DNA from: Terriglobia bacterium
Lineage (GTDB): Bacteria > Acidobacteriota > Terriglobia > Bryobacterales > UBA6623
DNA length: 64,000 nt
Direction: 5' to 3'
Assembly: GCA_009838515.1 (NCBI GenBank)
Contig: VXRL01000092.1
Location: 99,338-163,337, forward strand
Each line of letters begins with the position of its first letter. The stretch's first letter is position 1. The position numbers were made by a program, and so were the translations under genes. The notes beneath the pieces were generated by a model that was not told the DNA's origin, did not search any database, and saw nothing but the letters and a program-made list of their open reading frames with translations. Below, one piece after another: positions 1-9,406 of this stretch.

Positions 1-760
1 CCTGCAGCAGGTCTAGCATGTCGCGCTGGCGGGCCTCCGTCATCCCGGCGGGACGCTCCAGGTGGAGGATCGGGTTGGGGCCGGGCCGCAGCAGGGTGCC
101 CTGATAGACCGACGGCAGGAATCCTTGGCTCCAGCACGACGTGCCGCCTTCCGGCGTGCCCTCGGGCTGGGGCATGACCACGTATGCGGGCAGGTTCTCC
201 GACTCCGACCCTAGGCCGTATGTCACCCACGAGCCGATGCTGGGGTGGGTGGCGAATAGGCGCCCGTTGTGAACCTCGTACATCGCGGGAGCGTGTACGA
301 CGCTGTGCGTGACGAACGATCTGACGATACAGATGTCGTCGACGTGCCGGGCGACGTTCGGGAACAGCTCCGAGACCGGCAGTCCGCTCTGGCCGTAGCT
401 CCGGAATTGCCACGGCGTGCCCAAGATTGGGTTGGTGCCGTCCGTGAACTGGCCCCCGATCTCGCCGAAGCTCTCGGGCAGCGGCTCGCCCGCGTGCCGG
501 TTGAGCCTTGGCTTGGGATCGAACGTGTCCATCGAACTGGGCGCGCCGACGTTGAAGATGAAGATGACCGCGTCGGCTGAAGCCTTGAAGTGCGGCCGCT
601 TGGCGCGCAGCGGATTCGCCGCGGGCTCGGCCAGCGCGGTCCGGGCCAGCAAGTGCTGCAGTGCGAGCGCGCCGAACCCGTTGGCCGCGCGAAACAACAG
701 GTCGCGCCGCGAAGTCGCACCGAGGGCAGCCGGGTCGCTAGGGTCGATAGACGAATTCAT
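1..760 (-). CDS. DUF1501 family protein, C-terminus outside window
   Basis: DUF1501 proteins belong to the alkaline-phosphatase/sulfatase-like superfamily and are usually exported by Tat. They are typically encoded beside DUF1549/DUF1553 proteins in planctomycetes and acidobacteria. The ATG at 758-760 gives MNSSIDPSDPAALGATSRRD, a twin-arginine signal (SRRDLLF) followed by an Ala/Leu-rich stretch. Mature sequence then has the family hallmark VIFIFNVGAPSSMDTFDPK. About 253 codons are visible and the reading frame runs off base 1, so the 3' half is missing. It overlaps the end of the upstream DUF1549/DUF1553 gene by 23 bases, indicating translational coupling. The substrate is unknown; the neighbouring sulfatase suggests sulfated polymer processing (inference). 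Confidence 0.88.
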   Translation of the reverse strand, partial: MNSSIDPSDPAALGATSRRDLLFRAANGFGALALQHLLARTALAEPAANPLRAKRPHFKASADAVIFIFNVGAPSSMDTFDPKPRLNRHAGEPLPESFGEIGGQFTDGTNPILGTPWQFRSYGQSGLPVSELFPNVARHVDDICIVRSFVTHSVVHAPAMYEVHNGRLFATHPSIGSWVTYGLGSESENLPAYVVMPQPEGTPEGGTSCWSQGFLPSVYQGTLLRPGPNPILHLERPAGMTEARQRDMLDLLQ

Positions 761-2924
761 TGCGGTTCAGCAAGACGAGCGCGAAGTCGTCCAGCGCGTG
801 GGATCCCGAGCGGAGAAAGTTGCCGGCCAGAGCGCGCTCGGCCGCGCTAGGCTGGCGGGCCAGCGTGAACTCGAAGGCGCGACTGACCTGGCAATCCCTG
901 TCGGACTCGCCGCAACGCCGCAGGATGCGGTCGGCGAGGGAGCGGGATTGATCCTGCATGAAGTCGCTGTTGAGCAGGCTCAGCGACTGCAGGGCATGAG
1001 TCGAGGTCTGTCGCACCGAGCACGATGTCATCGTGTCGGGCTGGTCAAAGTTGGCGAGGAAGGGCAGGCGCACCGTGCGCTTGTTCAGCAGGTATAGGCT
1101 GCGCCTGTCGTGTTGGTGCCGGTCGGGGGTGACGGGCCAGAGATTGTCCGGCTCGGCCTCGGTGAAGATCAGGTCATAGATCTCCCTTTCGATCGGGATG
1201 CGCACCGGCCTGCCGGTCAGCGAGCGGTTGAGGCGGCCGGAGGCCGCCAGCGCGCTATCGCGGATCGCTTCGCCGGACAAGCGCCGGCGATGGGCGCGCC
1301 AGTACCAGCGGTTCTCGGGATCGATTGCGGACTGCTTCGGGTCGATCTCGGAGGACTGCCGATAGGCGCTGGAGAGGACGATCAGGCGGTCGATGGCCTT
1401 GACGCTCCAGCCCTCGCTCGCGAAGTGCAGCGCCAAGGCGTCGAGCAGCTGCGGGTGTGTCGGCATGCCGCCGAGCAGCCCGAAATTGTTCGGATCCTGC
1501 ATCAGGCCCCGGCCCATCCGGAATTCCCAGATCCGGTTGACCATCACGCGCGCTACCAGGGGATTCCGCTCCGACGTCAGCCACCGTGCCAAGGCGGCCC
1601 TGCGCCCCGGTCCGGTGGACGGCGCTTCTAGGCCGAGCGTTCCGACCACTTGCGGGAATCCGGGCGTGACGGCTTTGCCCTTGCGGCGGTAGTCGCCGCC
1701 CTGCAGGACATGGCTGGGCTGCACTTCCTCGAGGTTGGCCACGGCAAAGGCCGCCGCGGGAGGGTCGGGCCGGTGCAGTTCCAGAGCGTGCAGCTGCTGC
1801 CTGAGGGCTGCCCGGTGCCGCTGGGTGTCCTGGGGCATGAGCGGAACGATCTCGTACCAAACCGGGCTGATCTGCGACTCGGCCTCCTTGGCCAGGCGCG
1901 CTTGCTCTTCGGTACGGTCGTCTTCGGCAACGTCGAGCGCTGCGGCAAAGGCGGGCTCGAGCGCCGCCCGCTTGCGTTCTCGGACCTGGGCATTGAACGG
2001 CTCTTCAATCTCTTCGAGCTGGGCCTTGAGCGGTTCAACCCGCGCTTCGTGCTCGGCCACGGCCTTCTCCTGGGCGGCGATCTCCTCCTCGCTCGCGATG
2101 GGCAGGTCCTTGAGTTCGGTCGCTCCGAAGAAGGACTCCAAGCGGTAGTAGTCCTCTTGGCTGATCGGGTCGAACTTGTGGTCGTGGCAGCGCGCGCACT
2201 GTACCGTCAGTCCCAGCAGGCCCTGTCCTACACCAAGCGCCATTTCTGTCAGGACCTCTTGGCGGGCCTCCTCCTTGTCCTGGTTGCCGGAGATGACATG
2301 GCGCGGCCCCGCACCGTGAAACCCGGTCGCTACCAGAGACTCGTTGCTGGTCGGGAAAAGTTCGTCACCTGCCACCTGTTCCCGCACGAAGCGGTCGTAG
2401 GACTTGTCCGAGTTGAACGCGCCGACCACGTAGTCTCGATAGCGCCAGCCGTGCTCCCTGTATCCGTCGCGCTCGAAGCCGTCCGTGTCGGCGAAGCGGA
2501 CCACGTCGAGCCACTTCTGCGCCCAGCGCTCGCCGTAATGCGGCGACGCCAACAGCGAATCGACCAGACGCTCGTACGCGTGTGGCGACGGATCGGAGAG
2601 AAAGGATGCCGCTTGCTCGGGAGTTGGCGGCAGGCCCGTCAAGTCGAGACAGACCCGACGCAGCAAGCGCTCCTTGCTCGCTTCTGGCGACGGCCTCAGT
2701 CCGTGCTCTCGCAGGCCTTGCCAAACAAAGGCGTCGATCGGGTTGCTGGCCCAAGCGGTCCGGACCGCGGCAGGCTCGGGGCGTGTCGGCGGGCGGAACG
2801 ACCAGTACTCGCTGGACGGTTCCGAGCTGTCGGCTGCGTTGAGGGGAGCAAGTCCTAGCGATGCGCCTAGGCACACCGCCACGGTGGCCAGCGATTCGGC
2901 CAACGCCCGGCCCACGAGCCCCAT
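738..2924 (-). CDS. DUF1549/DUF1553 (PSD1-type) secreted protein
   Basis: Exported protein of the planctomycete 'PSD1/PSCyt2' type, 728 residues. An N-terminal signal peptide (ESLATVAVCLGASLGLAPLNA) is followed by the usual opening YWSFRP. The DUF1549 domain (about residues 60-270) contains DLTGLPPTPEQ and ends with the CxxCH-like signature VQCARCHDHKFDPI, a possible c-type haem site. A central coiled-coil-like charged segment (residues 270-350) joins it to DUF1553 (about residues 430-690, with NPLVARVMVNRIWEFRMGRG). Many relatives carry an extra N-terminal cytochrome c domain (PSCyt1); this one lacks it. It sits 15 bases after the sulfatase and overlaps the DUF1501 gene. Proposed role is in extracytoplasmic polymer breakdown; the reaction is not established for the family. 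Confidence 0.9.
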   Translation of the reverse strand: MGLVGRALAESLATVAVCLGASLGLAPLNAADSSEPSSEYWSFRPPTRPEPAAVRTAWASNPIDAFVWQGLREHGLRPSPEASKERLLRRVCLDLTGLPPTPEQAASFLSDPSPHAYERLVDSLLASPHYGERWAQKWLDVVRFADTDGFERDGYREHGWRYRDYVVGAFNSDKSYDRFVREQVAGDELFPTSNESLVATGFHGAGPRHVISGNQDKEEARQEVLTEMALGVGQGLLGLTVQCARCHDHKFDPISQEDYYRLESFFGATELKDLPIASEEEIAAQEKAVAEHEARVEPLKAQLEEIEEPFNAQVRERKRAALEPAFAAALDVAEDDRTEEQARLAKEAESQISPVWYEIVPLMPQDTQRHRAALRQQLHALELHRPDPPAAAFAVANLEEVQPSHVLQGGDYRRKGKAVTPGFPQVVGTLGLEAPSTGPGRRAALARWLTSERNPLVARVMVNRIWEFRMGRGLMQDPNNFGLLGGMPTHPQLLDALALHFASEGWSVKAIDRLIVLSSAYRQSSEIDPKQSAIDPENRWYWRAHRRRLSGEAIRDSALAASGRLNRSLTGRPVRIPIEREIYDLIFTEAEPDNLWPVTPDRHQHDRRSLYLLNKRTVRLPFLANFDQPDTMTSCSVRQTSTHALQSLSLLNSDFMQDQSRSLADRILRRCGESDRDCQVSRAFEFTLARQPSAAERALAGNFLRSGSHALDDFALVLLNRNEFVYRP

Positions 2925-2939
2925 TATATGGACATCCTG

Positions 2940-4394
2940 CTAGCGCTTATCGGTGTCTGTCTCGGGAGCCATCAATTCCCGCTGTCGTTGGATGGCCGTT
3001 TCGATCTCCGCCACCACCTCCGGATAGTGGTCGGCGACATTCCATCTTTCGCCGATATCGGTGCTGAGATCGAACAGCTGCGGCGAGCGGTGCTTCTTGT
3101 GGTTGGCGTAGCCTCTCCAGCCGATCTGTTTCTCCGTGCCCAGGGATTCCCAGGATTCCAGGACCAGCTTGAATTCGTCCACGCGGGCCGCCCACAGATT
3201 GCCGGGCTGGCCATAGTAGAACCACTCGTGTCGCGGGCTCGGCTCGCCCCGCAGCAGCGTGTCCGACAGATCGATCGAGTCGAATTCCTTGCCGTCTGGA
3301 AGGCTTGCGCCCGTCAGCGCGGCGACCGTCGCCATCAAGTCCACGTTGACGCCGATCCCCTCGACGACCGCGGGCTGGATCGTCCCTGGCCAGTAGAAGA
3401 TACCCGGCACGCGCAGTCCGCCGTCCCAGCCGGTGAGTTTTCCGTCCCGCAGCCCGCCGGGCGAGCCGCCGAGGTCGAAATACGTTAGCCAGGGGCCGTT
3501 GTCGCTACTGAACCAGATCAGAGTGTCGTCCGCCACTCCGGCTCGCTCCAGCGCGCTGACCACCTCGCCGACCGACCAGTCGAGCTCTTCGATCACATCG
3601 CCATAGAGCCCGGCGTCGCTGTGCCCTTCGAAGCCAGGCGAGCGGAATATGGGCACGTGCGGCATGCTGTGGCCGATGAAGAGCATGAAGGGCTGGTCGG
3701 CCTGCTCGCCGATCCATCGCACAGCTTCTTCGGTGTATCGCTTTGTCAGCGTGGGCTGGTAGGCCGGTGTCTCGACGGCTTCCTTCTGGCGGTACAGCGA
3801 GATCGGGAAGTCCGCGCTGGTAGCGTTCTTGATGTTCCCGTAAGTGCGCTCGAAGCCTTCTCGCAGTGGCGCGTCGTTGCTGCCGACAAGCCCGAAGAAT
3901 GCGTCGAAGCCTTGGTCGTTGGGATGCGAGCCTTGGTAGTTGAAGCGCCGGCTAAGGCCCCACTTTCCGACATAGGCCGTCCCGTAGCCGCGCTGCTTGA
4001 GCATTTCGGCCATGGTGACCTCGTCGTCCGGCAGGTCAGCCCACAGGTTCTTGCCGTTGCGGTGGATCCGGATCGGCATTCGCCCGGTCAGCAGGGCGAC
4101 ACGGCTGGGATTGCACATCGGCGCGGAAGCGTAGAACGAGGTCCAGCGCTGGCCTTCGCTGGCGATGCGGTCGATGTTCGGGGTTCGAATCAGGGGGTGG
4201 CCCTGAATGGACAGGTCCCCGTACCCAAGATCGTCGGCGAGGATGAGCACGATGTTCGGAAGCCGCGTATCGGTCGGCGGGCCGGCATCGCAGGCCGCGA
4301 TCGCCGCGGCCAGCAGGATGGCCACGAACGTTGCAAGGAGGGCGCGCCGCGCAGGACGACATGCATCCGTTCGGGTGGATTGCGACTGTGGCAT
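2940..4394 (-). CDS. Sulfatase (formylglycine type), lipoprotein
   Basis: Type I sulfatase of 484 residues, hydrolysing sulfate esters, probably on polysaccharides. The N-terminus has an Arg-rich n-region, a hydrophobic stretch and the lipobox-like AAIAAC (about residues 30-35), so it is predicted to be a lipoprotein. The metal-binding start PNIVLILADDLGYGDL and the core motif CNPSRVALLTGR (Cys near residue 93, the formylglycine precursor) are intact. NDAPLREGFERTYGN and SSDNGPW motifs follow in the expected order. Activity requires a formylglycine-generating enzyme or anaerobic maturase, neither of which is in this window. First gene of a three-gene operon with DUF1549/DUF1553 and DUF1501. 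Confidence 0.93.
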   Translation of the reverse strand: MPQSQSTRTDACRPARRALLATFVAILLAAAIAACDAGPPTDTRLPNIVLILADDLGYGDLSIQGHPLIRTPNIDRIASEGQRWTSFYASAPMCNPSRVALLTGRMPIRIHRNGKNLWADLPDDEVTMAEMLKQRGYGTAYVGKWGLSRRFNYQGSHPNDQGFDAFFGLVGSNDAPLREGFERTYGNIKNATSADFPISLYRQKEAVETPAYQPTLTKRYTEEAVRWIGEQADQPFMLFIGHSMPHVPIFRSPGFEGHSDAGLYGDVIEELDWSVGEVVSALERAGVADDTLIWFSSDNGPWLTYFDLGGSPGGLRDGKLTGWDGGLRVPGIFYWPGTIQPAVVEGIGVNVDLMATVAALTGASLPDGKEFDSIDLSDTLLRGEPSPRHEWFYYGQPGNLWAARVDEFKLVLESWESLGTEKQIGWRGYANHKKHRSPQLFDLSTDIGERWNVADHYPEVVAEIETAIQRQRELMAPETDTDKR

Positions 4395-4396
4395 GA

Positions 4397-4597
4397 GCTT
4401 GCTGGACCTACCATTGTCTCCACTGCGACACCCCGAGACCGTTGGAGAGGGACCGTTGCCGCGCCTGCGGGCTAGTGAAGGATCGCGACGTGAATGCCGC
4501 GATCAACATTTTGGCGGCCGGGGTTGTTGCCGCCGGAGCGTCAACGTGGGCCGTCGGGCCGTGCGTCGCTCCAGAATCGTATGCAAGGGCGGCCTGA
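4397..4597 (+). pseudogene. TnpB (IS200/IS605) C-terminal relic
   Basis: An open frame bounded upstream by TGA at 4394-4396 encodes the C-terminal zinc ribbon and last RuvC segment of a TnpB nuclease. It has HCLHCD (first CxxC), then RCRACGLVKDRDVNAAINIL, ending at TGA 4595-4597. The CxxC-CxxC pair followed by DRDVNAAINI is the diagnostic end of IS605-family TnpB. Everything upstream, including the first two RuvC acidic residues, is absent because the sulfatase start lies directly there. This is therefore a truncated remnant of about 66 codons. No TnpA or clear end hairpins were seen. Confidence 0.82.
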
Positions 4598-4610
4598 CGG
4601 CACTCTCGTA

Positions 4611-4616
4611 TATAAT
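4611..4616 (+). promoter_or_regulatory. Candidate -10 box for the mrp operon
   Basis: A perfect TATAAT lies 66 bases upstream of the mrpA start, in a short AT-rich patch just after the TnpB relic. No good -35 hexamer sits 16-18 bases upstream (the six bases there are GC-only), so this is a candidate only. Confidence 0.3.
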
Positions 4617-4682
4617 CCCCTTAATTTGATTCTCTAGTCCGGGTCGCAGGCACCAAATCGCGCCGAGGCCGGATTTCTGGCT

Positions 4683-7037
4683 ATGGCTGCACTTGGCATT
4701 CCGACGGCAAGAGTGCCGGTCCTTCTACGGGCATCGGTAGCGCTGCCTGCCGCCCTATTCGCTTGGTTCTGTTCGCTGGTGCCGCGTGTCTCGTCCGGCC
4801 AGACGCTCCATTGGGAGATCGGCTGGATCCCGGAGCAAGGCATCGCGCTGAGCTTCTTTATCGACGGGCTGAGCCTGCTGTTCGCCCTGGTCATCACCGG
4901 AATCGGCACGCTGATCGTGCACTACGCGAGCGAATACATGCGGGGCCGCCCGCAGTTGCCAAGCTTCACCGCGTTTCTCCTAGCTTTCATGCTGTCGATG
5001 CTGGGAGTGGTGCTGGCGGACAACCTGATCGCCCTGTTCATCTTCTGGGAATTGACGGGCCTGACATCGTTCCTCTTGATCGGCTACAAGCACGAGGAGG
5101 CGGCCGCGCGGCGCGCCGCACTGCAAGCCCTGCTGGTCACTGGGGTGGGCGCGTTGGCGATGCTTGCCGGTTTCGTGCTGCTGGGGGAGACGGCCGGCAC
5201 GTACAGCTTGCGGGAATTGTTGGCCGGGGATGTGAGTCTGGCCGACGCCTCGAATTATACGTGGATCTTGGGGCTGGTCTTGGCTGGCGCCTTCACCAAG
5301 TCTGCGCAGTTCCCTGTTCATTTCTGGCTGCCCAACGCGATGGTGGCGCCGACCCCGGTGTCGGCCTATCTTCACTCGGCCACGATGGTCAAGGCCGGTG
5401 TGTTCCTGCTGGCCCGGATGTCGCCCGTGCTCGGTGGAACCGAGGCGTGGAGCGTGACGCTGGTTGGCTTTGGCGCGGTGACGGCGGTGTATTCGGCATT
5501 GGCTTCAGTGACGCGCACGGATCTCAAGCAGGTCTTGGCTTACACCACCGTGATGGCACTGGGCACATCTGTGATGTTTCTCGGTCTGCCCGGCGAAGCG
5601 GGCACGGCGCATTCGACCGCCGCGATCGCGGCTGTGGCCTTCATCCTCGTGCATGCCTTATACAAGGCTGCATTGTTCATGGCTGTCGGTACGATTGAAC
5701 ACTCAACAGGCACTCGAGACATTGCCCGCCACGGCGGCTTGCGCCACGTGCTTGGCCCGACGTTCGTGGGCACGGCACTCGCAGCTGTCTCGATGGCCGG
5801 CTTGCCACCGTTCATCGGCTTTGTCGGCAAGGAACTGCTGTATTCGAGTGCATATGAATCAGCATTCGGCGGGTTTGCCCTATTCGCCATCGCCGCCGCT
5901 AGCGTGCTCATCGTGACGGCCGCCATGCTGGTGGCCGTGGTGCCGTTCTTCGGAACGATGAAGCAATCCGCTCGGGACGCGCACCCCGTAACGTGGCAAC
6001 TTTGGATCGGTCCGTTGCTGCTGGGACTGCTCGGCTTGGTCGCGGGAGTTGCCACCGCTCCCGTGTTTCACGGTCTGGTGTTGCCCGCTGCTGCGGCGAT
6101 TGCACCGGTGCCGGAGCATTTCGAGCCCGGGCTCTGGCACGGCTTCAACGCCCTGTTGCTGCTATCGCTCGCCACTTGGGCCGTGGGGGCGTTCGTCTTC
6201 TGGCAGCGACCGGTCATACTGTCGGTGCCGGGGTCGATCCTCGACCGCTTGCCAGTCACCGGCGACCGTGTCTACGACGCGGCCATGGATGGTATCGCGC
6301 GGTTCTCCACTGCGCTGACCCGCCGCATGCAGTCCGGCATCCAGCGCCGCTATATCCTGGCGGTCTTCGCCACTTTGGCTCTGAGTGTCGGAGCAACCTT
6401 GGTGGCCAAGGACGCGATTCACCTGCCTTCTCAAATACCAAGCGTGACTTTCGGGGAGTGGGCTTTGGTGGCCGTGATCGCAGCGTCTGTTCTCACCGTG
6501 ATCTTGACCAGATCGCGCCTGTTGGCGATCTGTGCGCTGGGCGTGGTCGGCACGGCCATCAGCCTCGTCTTCCTGCTGCGAGGGGCGCCTGACGTGGCCA
6601 TGACCCAGCTAATCGTCGAGACTCTGGTGGTTGTAATCGTCGCCATCGTCTTGCTCAAGCTGCCCGATTTCCGGAATGAGATCCGCCAGCCGCTCTCGGC
6701 GCGCTGGCGCGATGGCGCCATCGCGGTCGCCGTCGGGACTGTGACCACCCTTGTGCTGCTCGCGGTTACCGCCCGCCCGCCACAGCTTGAACTGACCGAG
6801 TATTTCGAGTCGATGGCGGTTCCGGGCGGCCACGGGCACAACATTGTCAACGTCATATTGGTCGATTTCCGCGCTTTGGACACTCTGGGCGAGATCTCGG
6901 TCTTGGTGCTTGCCGCAGCCGCGGTCTGCGCCCTGATCCGGCGCCGCTCTCGCTACCGCTTTGATCGCTTCCTAAGGCTCCAAGCGGGGCAATCGGCGCG
7001 CCCGGGCCGCGCGCGGGCATCGAGGGAGGGCGCATGA
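4683..7037 (+). CDS. mrpA: Mrp Na+/H+ antiporter subunit A
   Basis: Largest subunit of the multi-subunit Mrp cation/proton antiporter, 784 residues, normal for a full-length MrpA. The first 500 residues form the complex-I NuoL/ND5-like proton channel with conserved transmembrane signatures (FIDGLSLLFALVITGIG, FWELTGLTSFLLIGYKHEE, KSAQFPVHFWLPNAMVAPTP, SAYLHSATMVKAGVFLLARM). The C-terminal 200 residues are the MbhD/MbhE-like part (GAPDVAMTQLIVETLVVVIV). Start ATG at 4683 gives a direct hydrophobic N-terminus. The stop overlaps mrpB by four bases (ATGA). It exports Na+ (and possibly K+, Li+ or Ca2+) in exchange for protons. Confidence 0.96.
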   Translation: MAALGIPTARVPVLLRASVALPAALFAWFCSLVPRVSSGQTLHWEIGWIPEQGIALSFFIDGLSLLFALVITGIGTLIVHYASEYMRGRPQLPSFTAFLLAFMLSMLGVVLADNLIALFIFWELTGLTSFLLIGYKHEEAAARRAALQALLVTGVGALAMLAGFVLLGETAGTYSLRELLAGDVSLADASNYTWILGLVLAGAFTKSAQFPVHFWLPNAMVAPTPVSAYLHSATMVKAGVFLLARMSPVLGGTEAWSVTLVGFGAVTAVYSALASVTRTDLKQVLAYTTVMALGTSVMFLGLPGEAGTAHSTAAIAAVAFILVHALYKAALFMAVGTIEHSTGTRDIARHGGLRHVLGPTFVGTALAAVSMAGLPPFIGFVGKELLYSSAYESAFGGFALFAIAAASVLIVTAAMLVAVVPFFGTMKQSARDAHPVTWQLWIGPLLLGLLGLVAGVATAPVFHGLVLPAAAAIAPVPEHFEPGLWHGFNALLLLSLATWAVGAFVFWQRPVILSVPGSILDRLPVTGDRVYDAAMDGIARFSTALTRRMQSGIQRRYILAVFATLALSVGATLVAKDAIHLPSQIPSVTFGEWALVAVIAASVLTVILTRSRLLAICALGVVGTAISLVFLLRGAPDVAMTQLIVETLVVVIVAIVLLKLPDFRNEIRQPLSARWRDGAIAVAVGTVTTLVLLAVTARPPQLELTEYFESMAVPGGHGHNIVNVILVDFRALDTLGEISVLVLAAAAVCALIRRRSRYRFDRFLRLQAGQSARPGRARASREGA

Positions 7038-7465
7038 ACACGCTGATCCTCCGCGAGACCACGCGCGTGCTCTTCACGTTGATCCTCGTCTTCTCGGTGG
7101 CAACGCTGCTGCGCGGTCACGATGCCCCGGGCGGCGGCTTCGTCGGCGGGCTGATCGCGTCGATCGCATGCAGCCTCTATGTCTTCGTGGCCGATGCGAA
7201 AGACGTGCGCCGCCTGGTTCGCACCGATCCGCTCAAGACTGCCGCGGCTGGGCTCGCGCTAGCGATCGTTTCGGGGCTGGTCGGAATTCTGTCTGGAGGG
7301 CGTCCTTTCCTGTCCGGCCAATGGGTGGAGATCGGCGGTGTGAAGCTCGGCACGCCGCTACTGTTCGACTTCGGAGTCTACCTGGTGGTTGTGGGAGCGG
7401 TTCTCACCTTTGTGCTCGAGATCAAGGAGCCCGCTTCTGTGCCTCCGGCAGACAGCGACAAGTGA
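7034..7465 (+). CDS. mrpB: Mrp Na+/H+ antiporter subunit B
   Basis: Membrane subunit of 143 residues with the MrpB signature LLRGHDAPGGGFVGGLIA. Four predicted transmembrane segments. Overlaps mrpA by four bases and is followed 13 bases later by mrpC. The length and motif leave little doubt. Confidence 0.95.
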   Translation: MNTLILRETTRVLFTLILVFSVATLLRGHDAPGGGFVGGLIASIACSLYVFVADAKDVRRLVRTDPLKTAAAGLALAIVSGLVGILSGGRPFLSGQWVEIGGVKLGTPLLFDFGVYLVVVGAVLTFVLEIKEPASVPPADSDK

Positions 7466-7478
7466 TCACAGTGTCCTG

Positions 7479-7874
7479 ATGGAAGCGGTCATCGCAGTCT
7501 TGGTTGGGGTCTTGATGGCCTCGAGCGTGTATCTGATGCTGCGCCGGAACTTGGTGCGCTTCGTCTTGGGCTTGGCCCTGATCTCGCACACCGCGAACCT
7601 GCTGATCTTCTCATCCGGCGGTCTGCAGGGCACGTTTCCTCCGTTGATCTCCCCCGGAGAGCTGGAGCCGGGACCGGGAGCGGCGAACGCCCTGCCGCAA
7701 GCGCTGATGCTCACTGCGATCGTGATTTCCTTTAGCGTGTTCGCCTTCCTGCTCGTGCTAGCTTTCCGCACTTACCAGCGCCTGGAAACCGTGGATCCCG
7801 ACTCGATGCGCTCCGCCGAGCCGGTACCGGCGGAGGCCGGAATGGACGGCCCGGCATCTGGAGGCCCGCAATGA
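7479..7874 (+). CDS. mrpC: Mrp Na+/H+ antiporter subunit C
   Basis: NuoK-like subunit. I chose the ATG at 7479 because the protein then begins MEAVIAVLVGVLMASSVYLM, the usual MrpC first transmembrane helix. An upstream in-frame extension would add a charged, unrelated stretch overlapping mrpB. The result is 131 residues with LVRFVLGLALISHTANLLIF and PLPQALMLTAIVISF-type helices (here ALPQALMLTAIVISFSVFAF). Overlaps mrpD by four bases. Confidence 0.94.
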   Translation: MEAVIAVLVGVLMASSVYLMLRRNLVRFVLGLALISHTANLLIFSSGGLQGTFPPLISPGELEPGPGAANALPQALMLTAIVISFSVFAFLLVLAFRTYQRLETVDPDSMRSAEPVPAEAGMDGPASGGPQ

Positions 7875-9406
7875 GCTGGCTGCTCGCTGGTGCCATCGTG
7901 TTACCGCTGGCCTGTGGAGTTCTGGGCCTGTCCCTGCGGCCGAACCGCGCCATGCAGCAGTGGGTCAGCCTTGTGGCGGGCATAGGGCATCTAGGGATCG
8001 CAACCACGCTGTTGGTGACGGTATGGAGCGACGGAATCCTGGTGGCTCAGATCGGCGGCTGGCCGGCTCCGTTCGGGATCACCCTGGTCGCAGACCACTT
8101 CAGCTCCGCCATGGTGCTGATCACCGCCATCATGGGAGTGGCGACAATCGTGTACGCCCTCTGCGACATCGACCAGAGATCGCTCGTCAAGGACTTTCAC
8201 CCCCCCCTGCAAGCCCTGATCGGGGCCGTCTGCGGCGCCTTTCTCACCGGCGACATCTTCAACCTGTACGTCTGGTTCGAGGTGATGCTGATCGCTTCCT
8301 TGGCGCTGCTGATTTCCGGGGGGCGCAAGGCGCAGCTGGACGGCGCGGTGCGCTATGCCGCGCTGAGCCTGGTCGCCACCACTCTGCTGCTCAGCGGCAT
8401 CGGCCTGCTGTACGGCATGACCGGCACGCTCAACATGGCCGACCTGCACCTGCGCGTGCAGCAGGTCGAGAACCAAGGGTTGCTTTCGGTCGTGGCGATT
8501 CTGTTTATCGTCGCGTTCGGCATCAAGGCGGCGGTGTTCCCCTTGTTTTTCTGGCTGCCTGCCAGCTACCACACGCCGAGAGTGGCGGTGTCGGCGATCT
8601 TCGCGGGGCTGCTGACCAAGGTGGGTGTGTATTCGATGATCCGGGTCTTCACACTGATCTTCACCCACGATGTAGGCTATACGCACGGCATCTTGCTTTG
8701 GACCGCCGGCCTGACGATGGTCACCGGGGTGCTGGGCGCGGCCTCGCACAATGAGCTCAGGCGCATTCTCTCGTTCCACATCATCAGCCAGATCGGATAC
8801 ATGGTCTTGGGGCTGGCCCTGTTCACTCCGCTGGCCTTGGTGGGGGCGGTGTTCTACATCTTGCATCACATCATCGTCAAGGCCAACCTGTTCTTCGTGG
8901 CGGGAGCGACCGAGCGGCTGTCGGGATCGAGTGACCTGAAGACCCTGGGCGGGGTGTATCGCGAGCAGCCGCTGCTGGCGGCGCTGTTCTTCGTGCCGGC
9001 CTTTTCGCTGGCAGGCTTGCCGCCGCTGTCCGGGTTCTGGGCGAAGCTACTAGTGATCAAGGCGTCGTTGGCGAGCCAGCAGTACTGGATCGCTGCGGTG
9101 GCGTTGGCCGTGGGGCTGCTAACGATGTATTCGATGACCAAGATCTGGGTCAACGGGTTTTGGAAGGCGCGCCCTGCCTCTACTGAGAAGCCAGCGCCGC
9201 TGTCGCGGCTTGATCGCGCGCTGTTGCTGGGCCCGATCATCTGCTTGGCGGCCATCACCCTCGCAATCGGTCTTTGGCCGGGGCCGCTCTATGATTTGGC
9301 CGAGCGCGCCGGCCACGAACTCATGGCCCCGTCCAACTATGTCGAGGCAGTCTTGGGAACGAGCGAGACTGCTGCGCTTGGCGTCGGGGAGGGTGCGGTC
9401 GAGTGA
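7871..9406 (+). CDS. mrpD: Mrp Na+/H+ antiporter subunit D
   Basis: NuoM/ND4-like proton-translocating subunit of 511 residues, about 14 transmembrane helices. Shows the conserved loop and channel motifs FNLYVWFEVMLIASLALL, FGIKAAVFPLFFWLPASY and HIISQIGYMVLGLAL. The ATG overlaps the mrpC stop (ATGA); the end overlaps mrpE (GTGA). Works with MrpA as the second antiporter-like channel of the complex. Confidence 0.96.
   Translation: MSWLLAGAIVLPLACGVLGLSLRPNRAMQQWVSLVAGIGHLGIATTLLVTVWSDGILVAQIGGWPAPFGITLVADHFSSAMVLITAIMGVATIVYALCDIDQRSLVKDFHPPLQALIGAVCGAFLTGDIFNLYVWFEVMLIASLALLISGGRKAQLDGAVRYAALSLVATTLLLSGIGLLYGMTGTLNMADLHLRVQQVENQGLLSVVAILFIVAFGIKAAVFPLFFWLPASYHTPRVAVSAIFAGLLTKVGVYSMIRVFTLIFTHDVGYTHGILLWTAGLTMVTGVLGAASHNELRRILSFHIISQIGYMVLGLALFTPLALVGAVFYILHHIIVKANLFFVAGATERLSGSSDLKTLGGVYREQPLLAALFFVPAFSLAGLPPLSGFWAKLLVIKASLASQQYWIAAVALAVGLLTMYSMTKIWVNGFWKARPASTEKPAPLSRLDRALLLGPIICLAAITLAIGLWPGPLYDLAERAGHELMAPSNYVEAVLGTSETAALGVGEGAVE

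Noticed and set aside
1650..2858. 402-residue plus-strand open frame
   Set aside because: Antisense to the DUF1549/DUF1553 gene, no domain or start signal; shadow frame.
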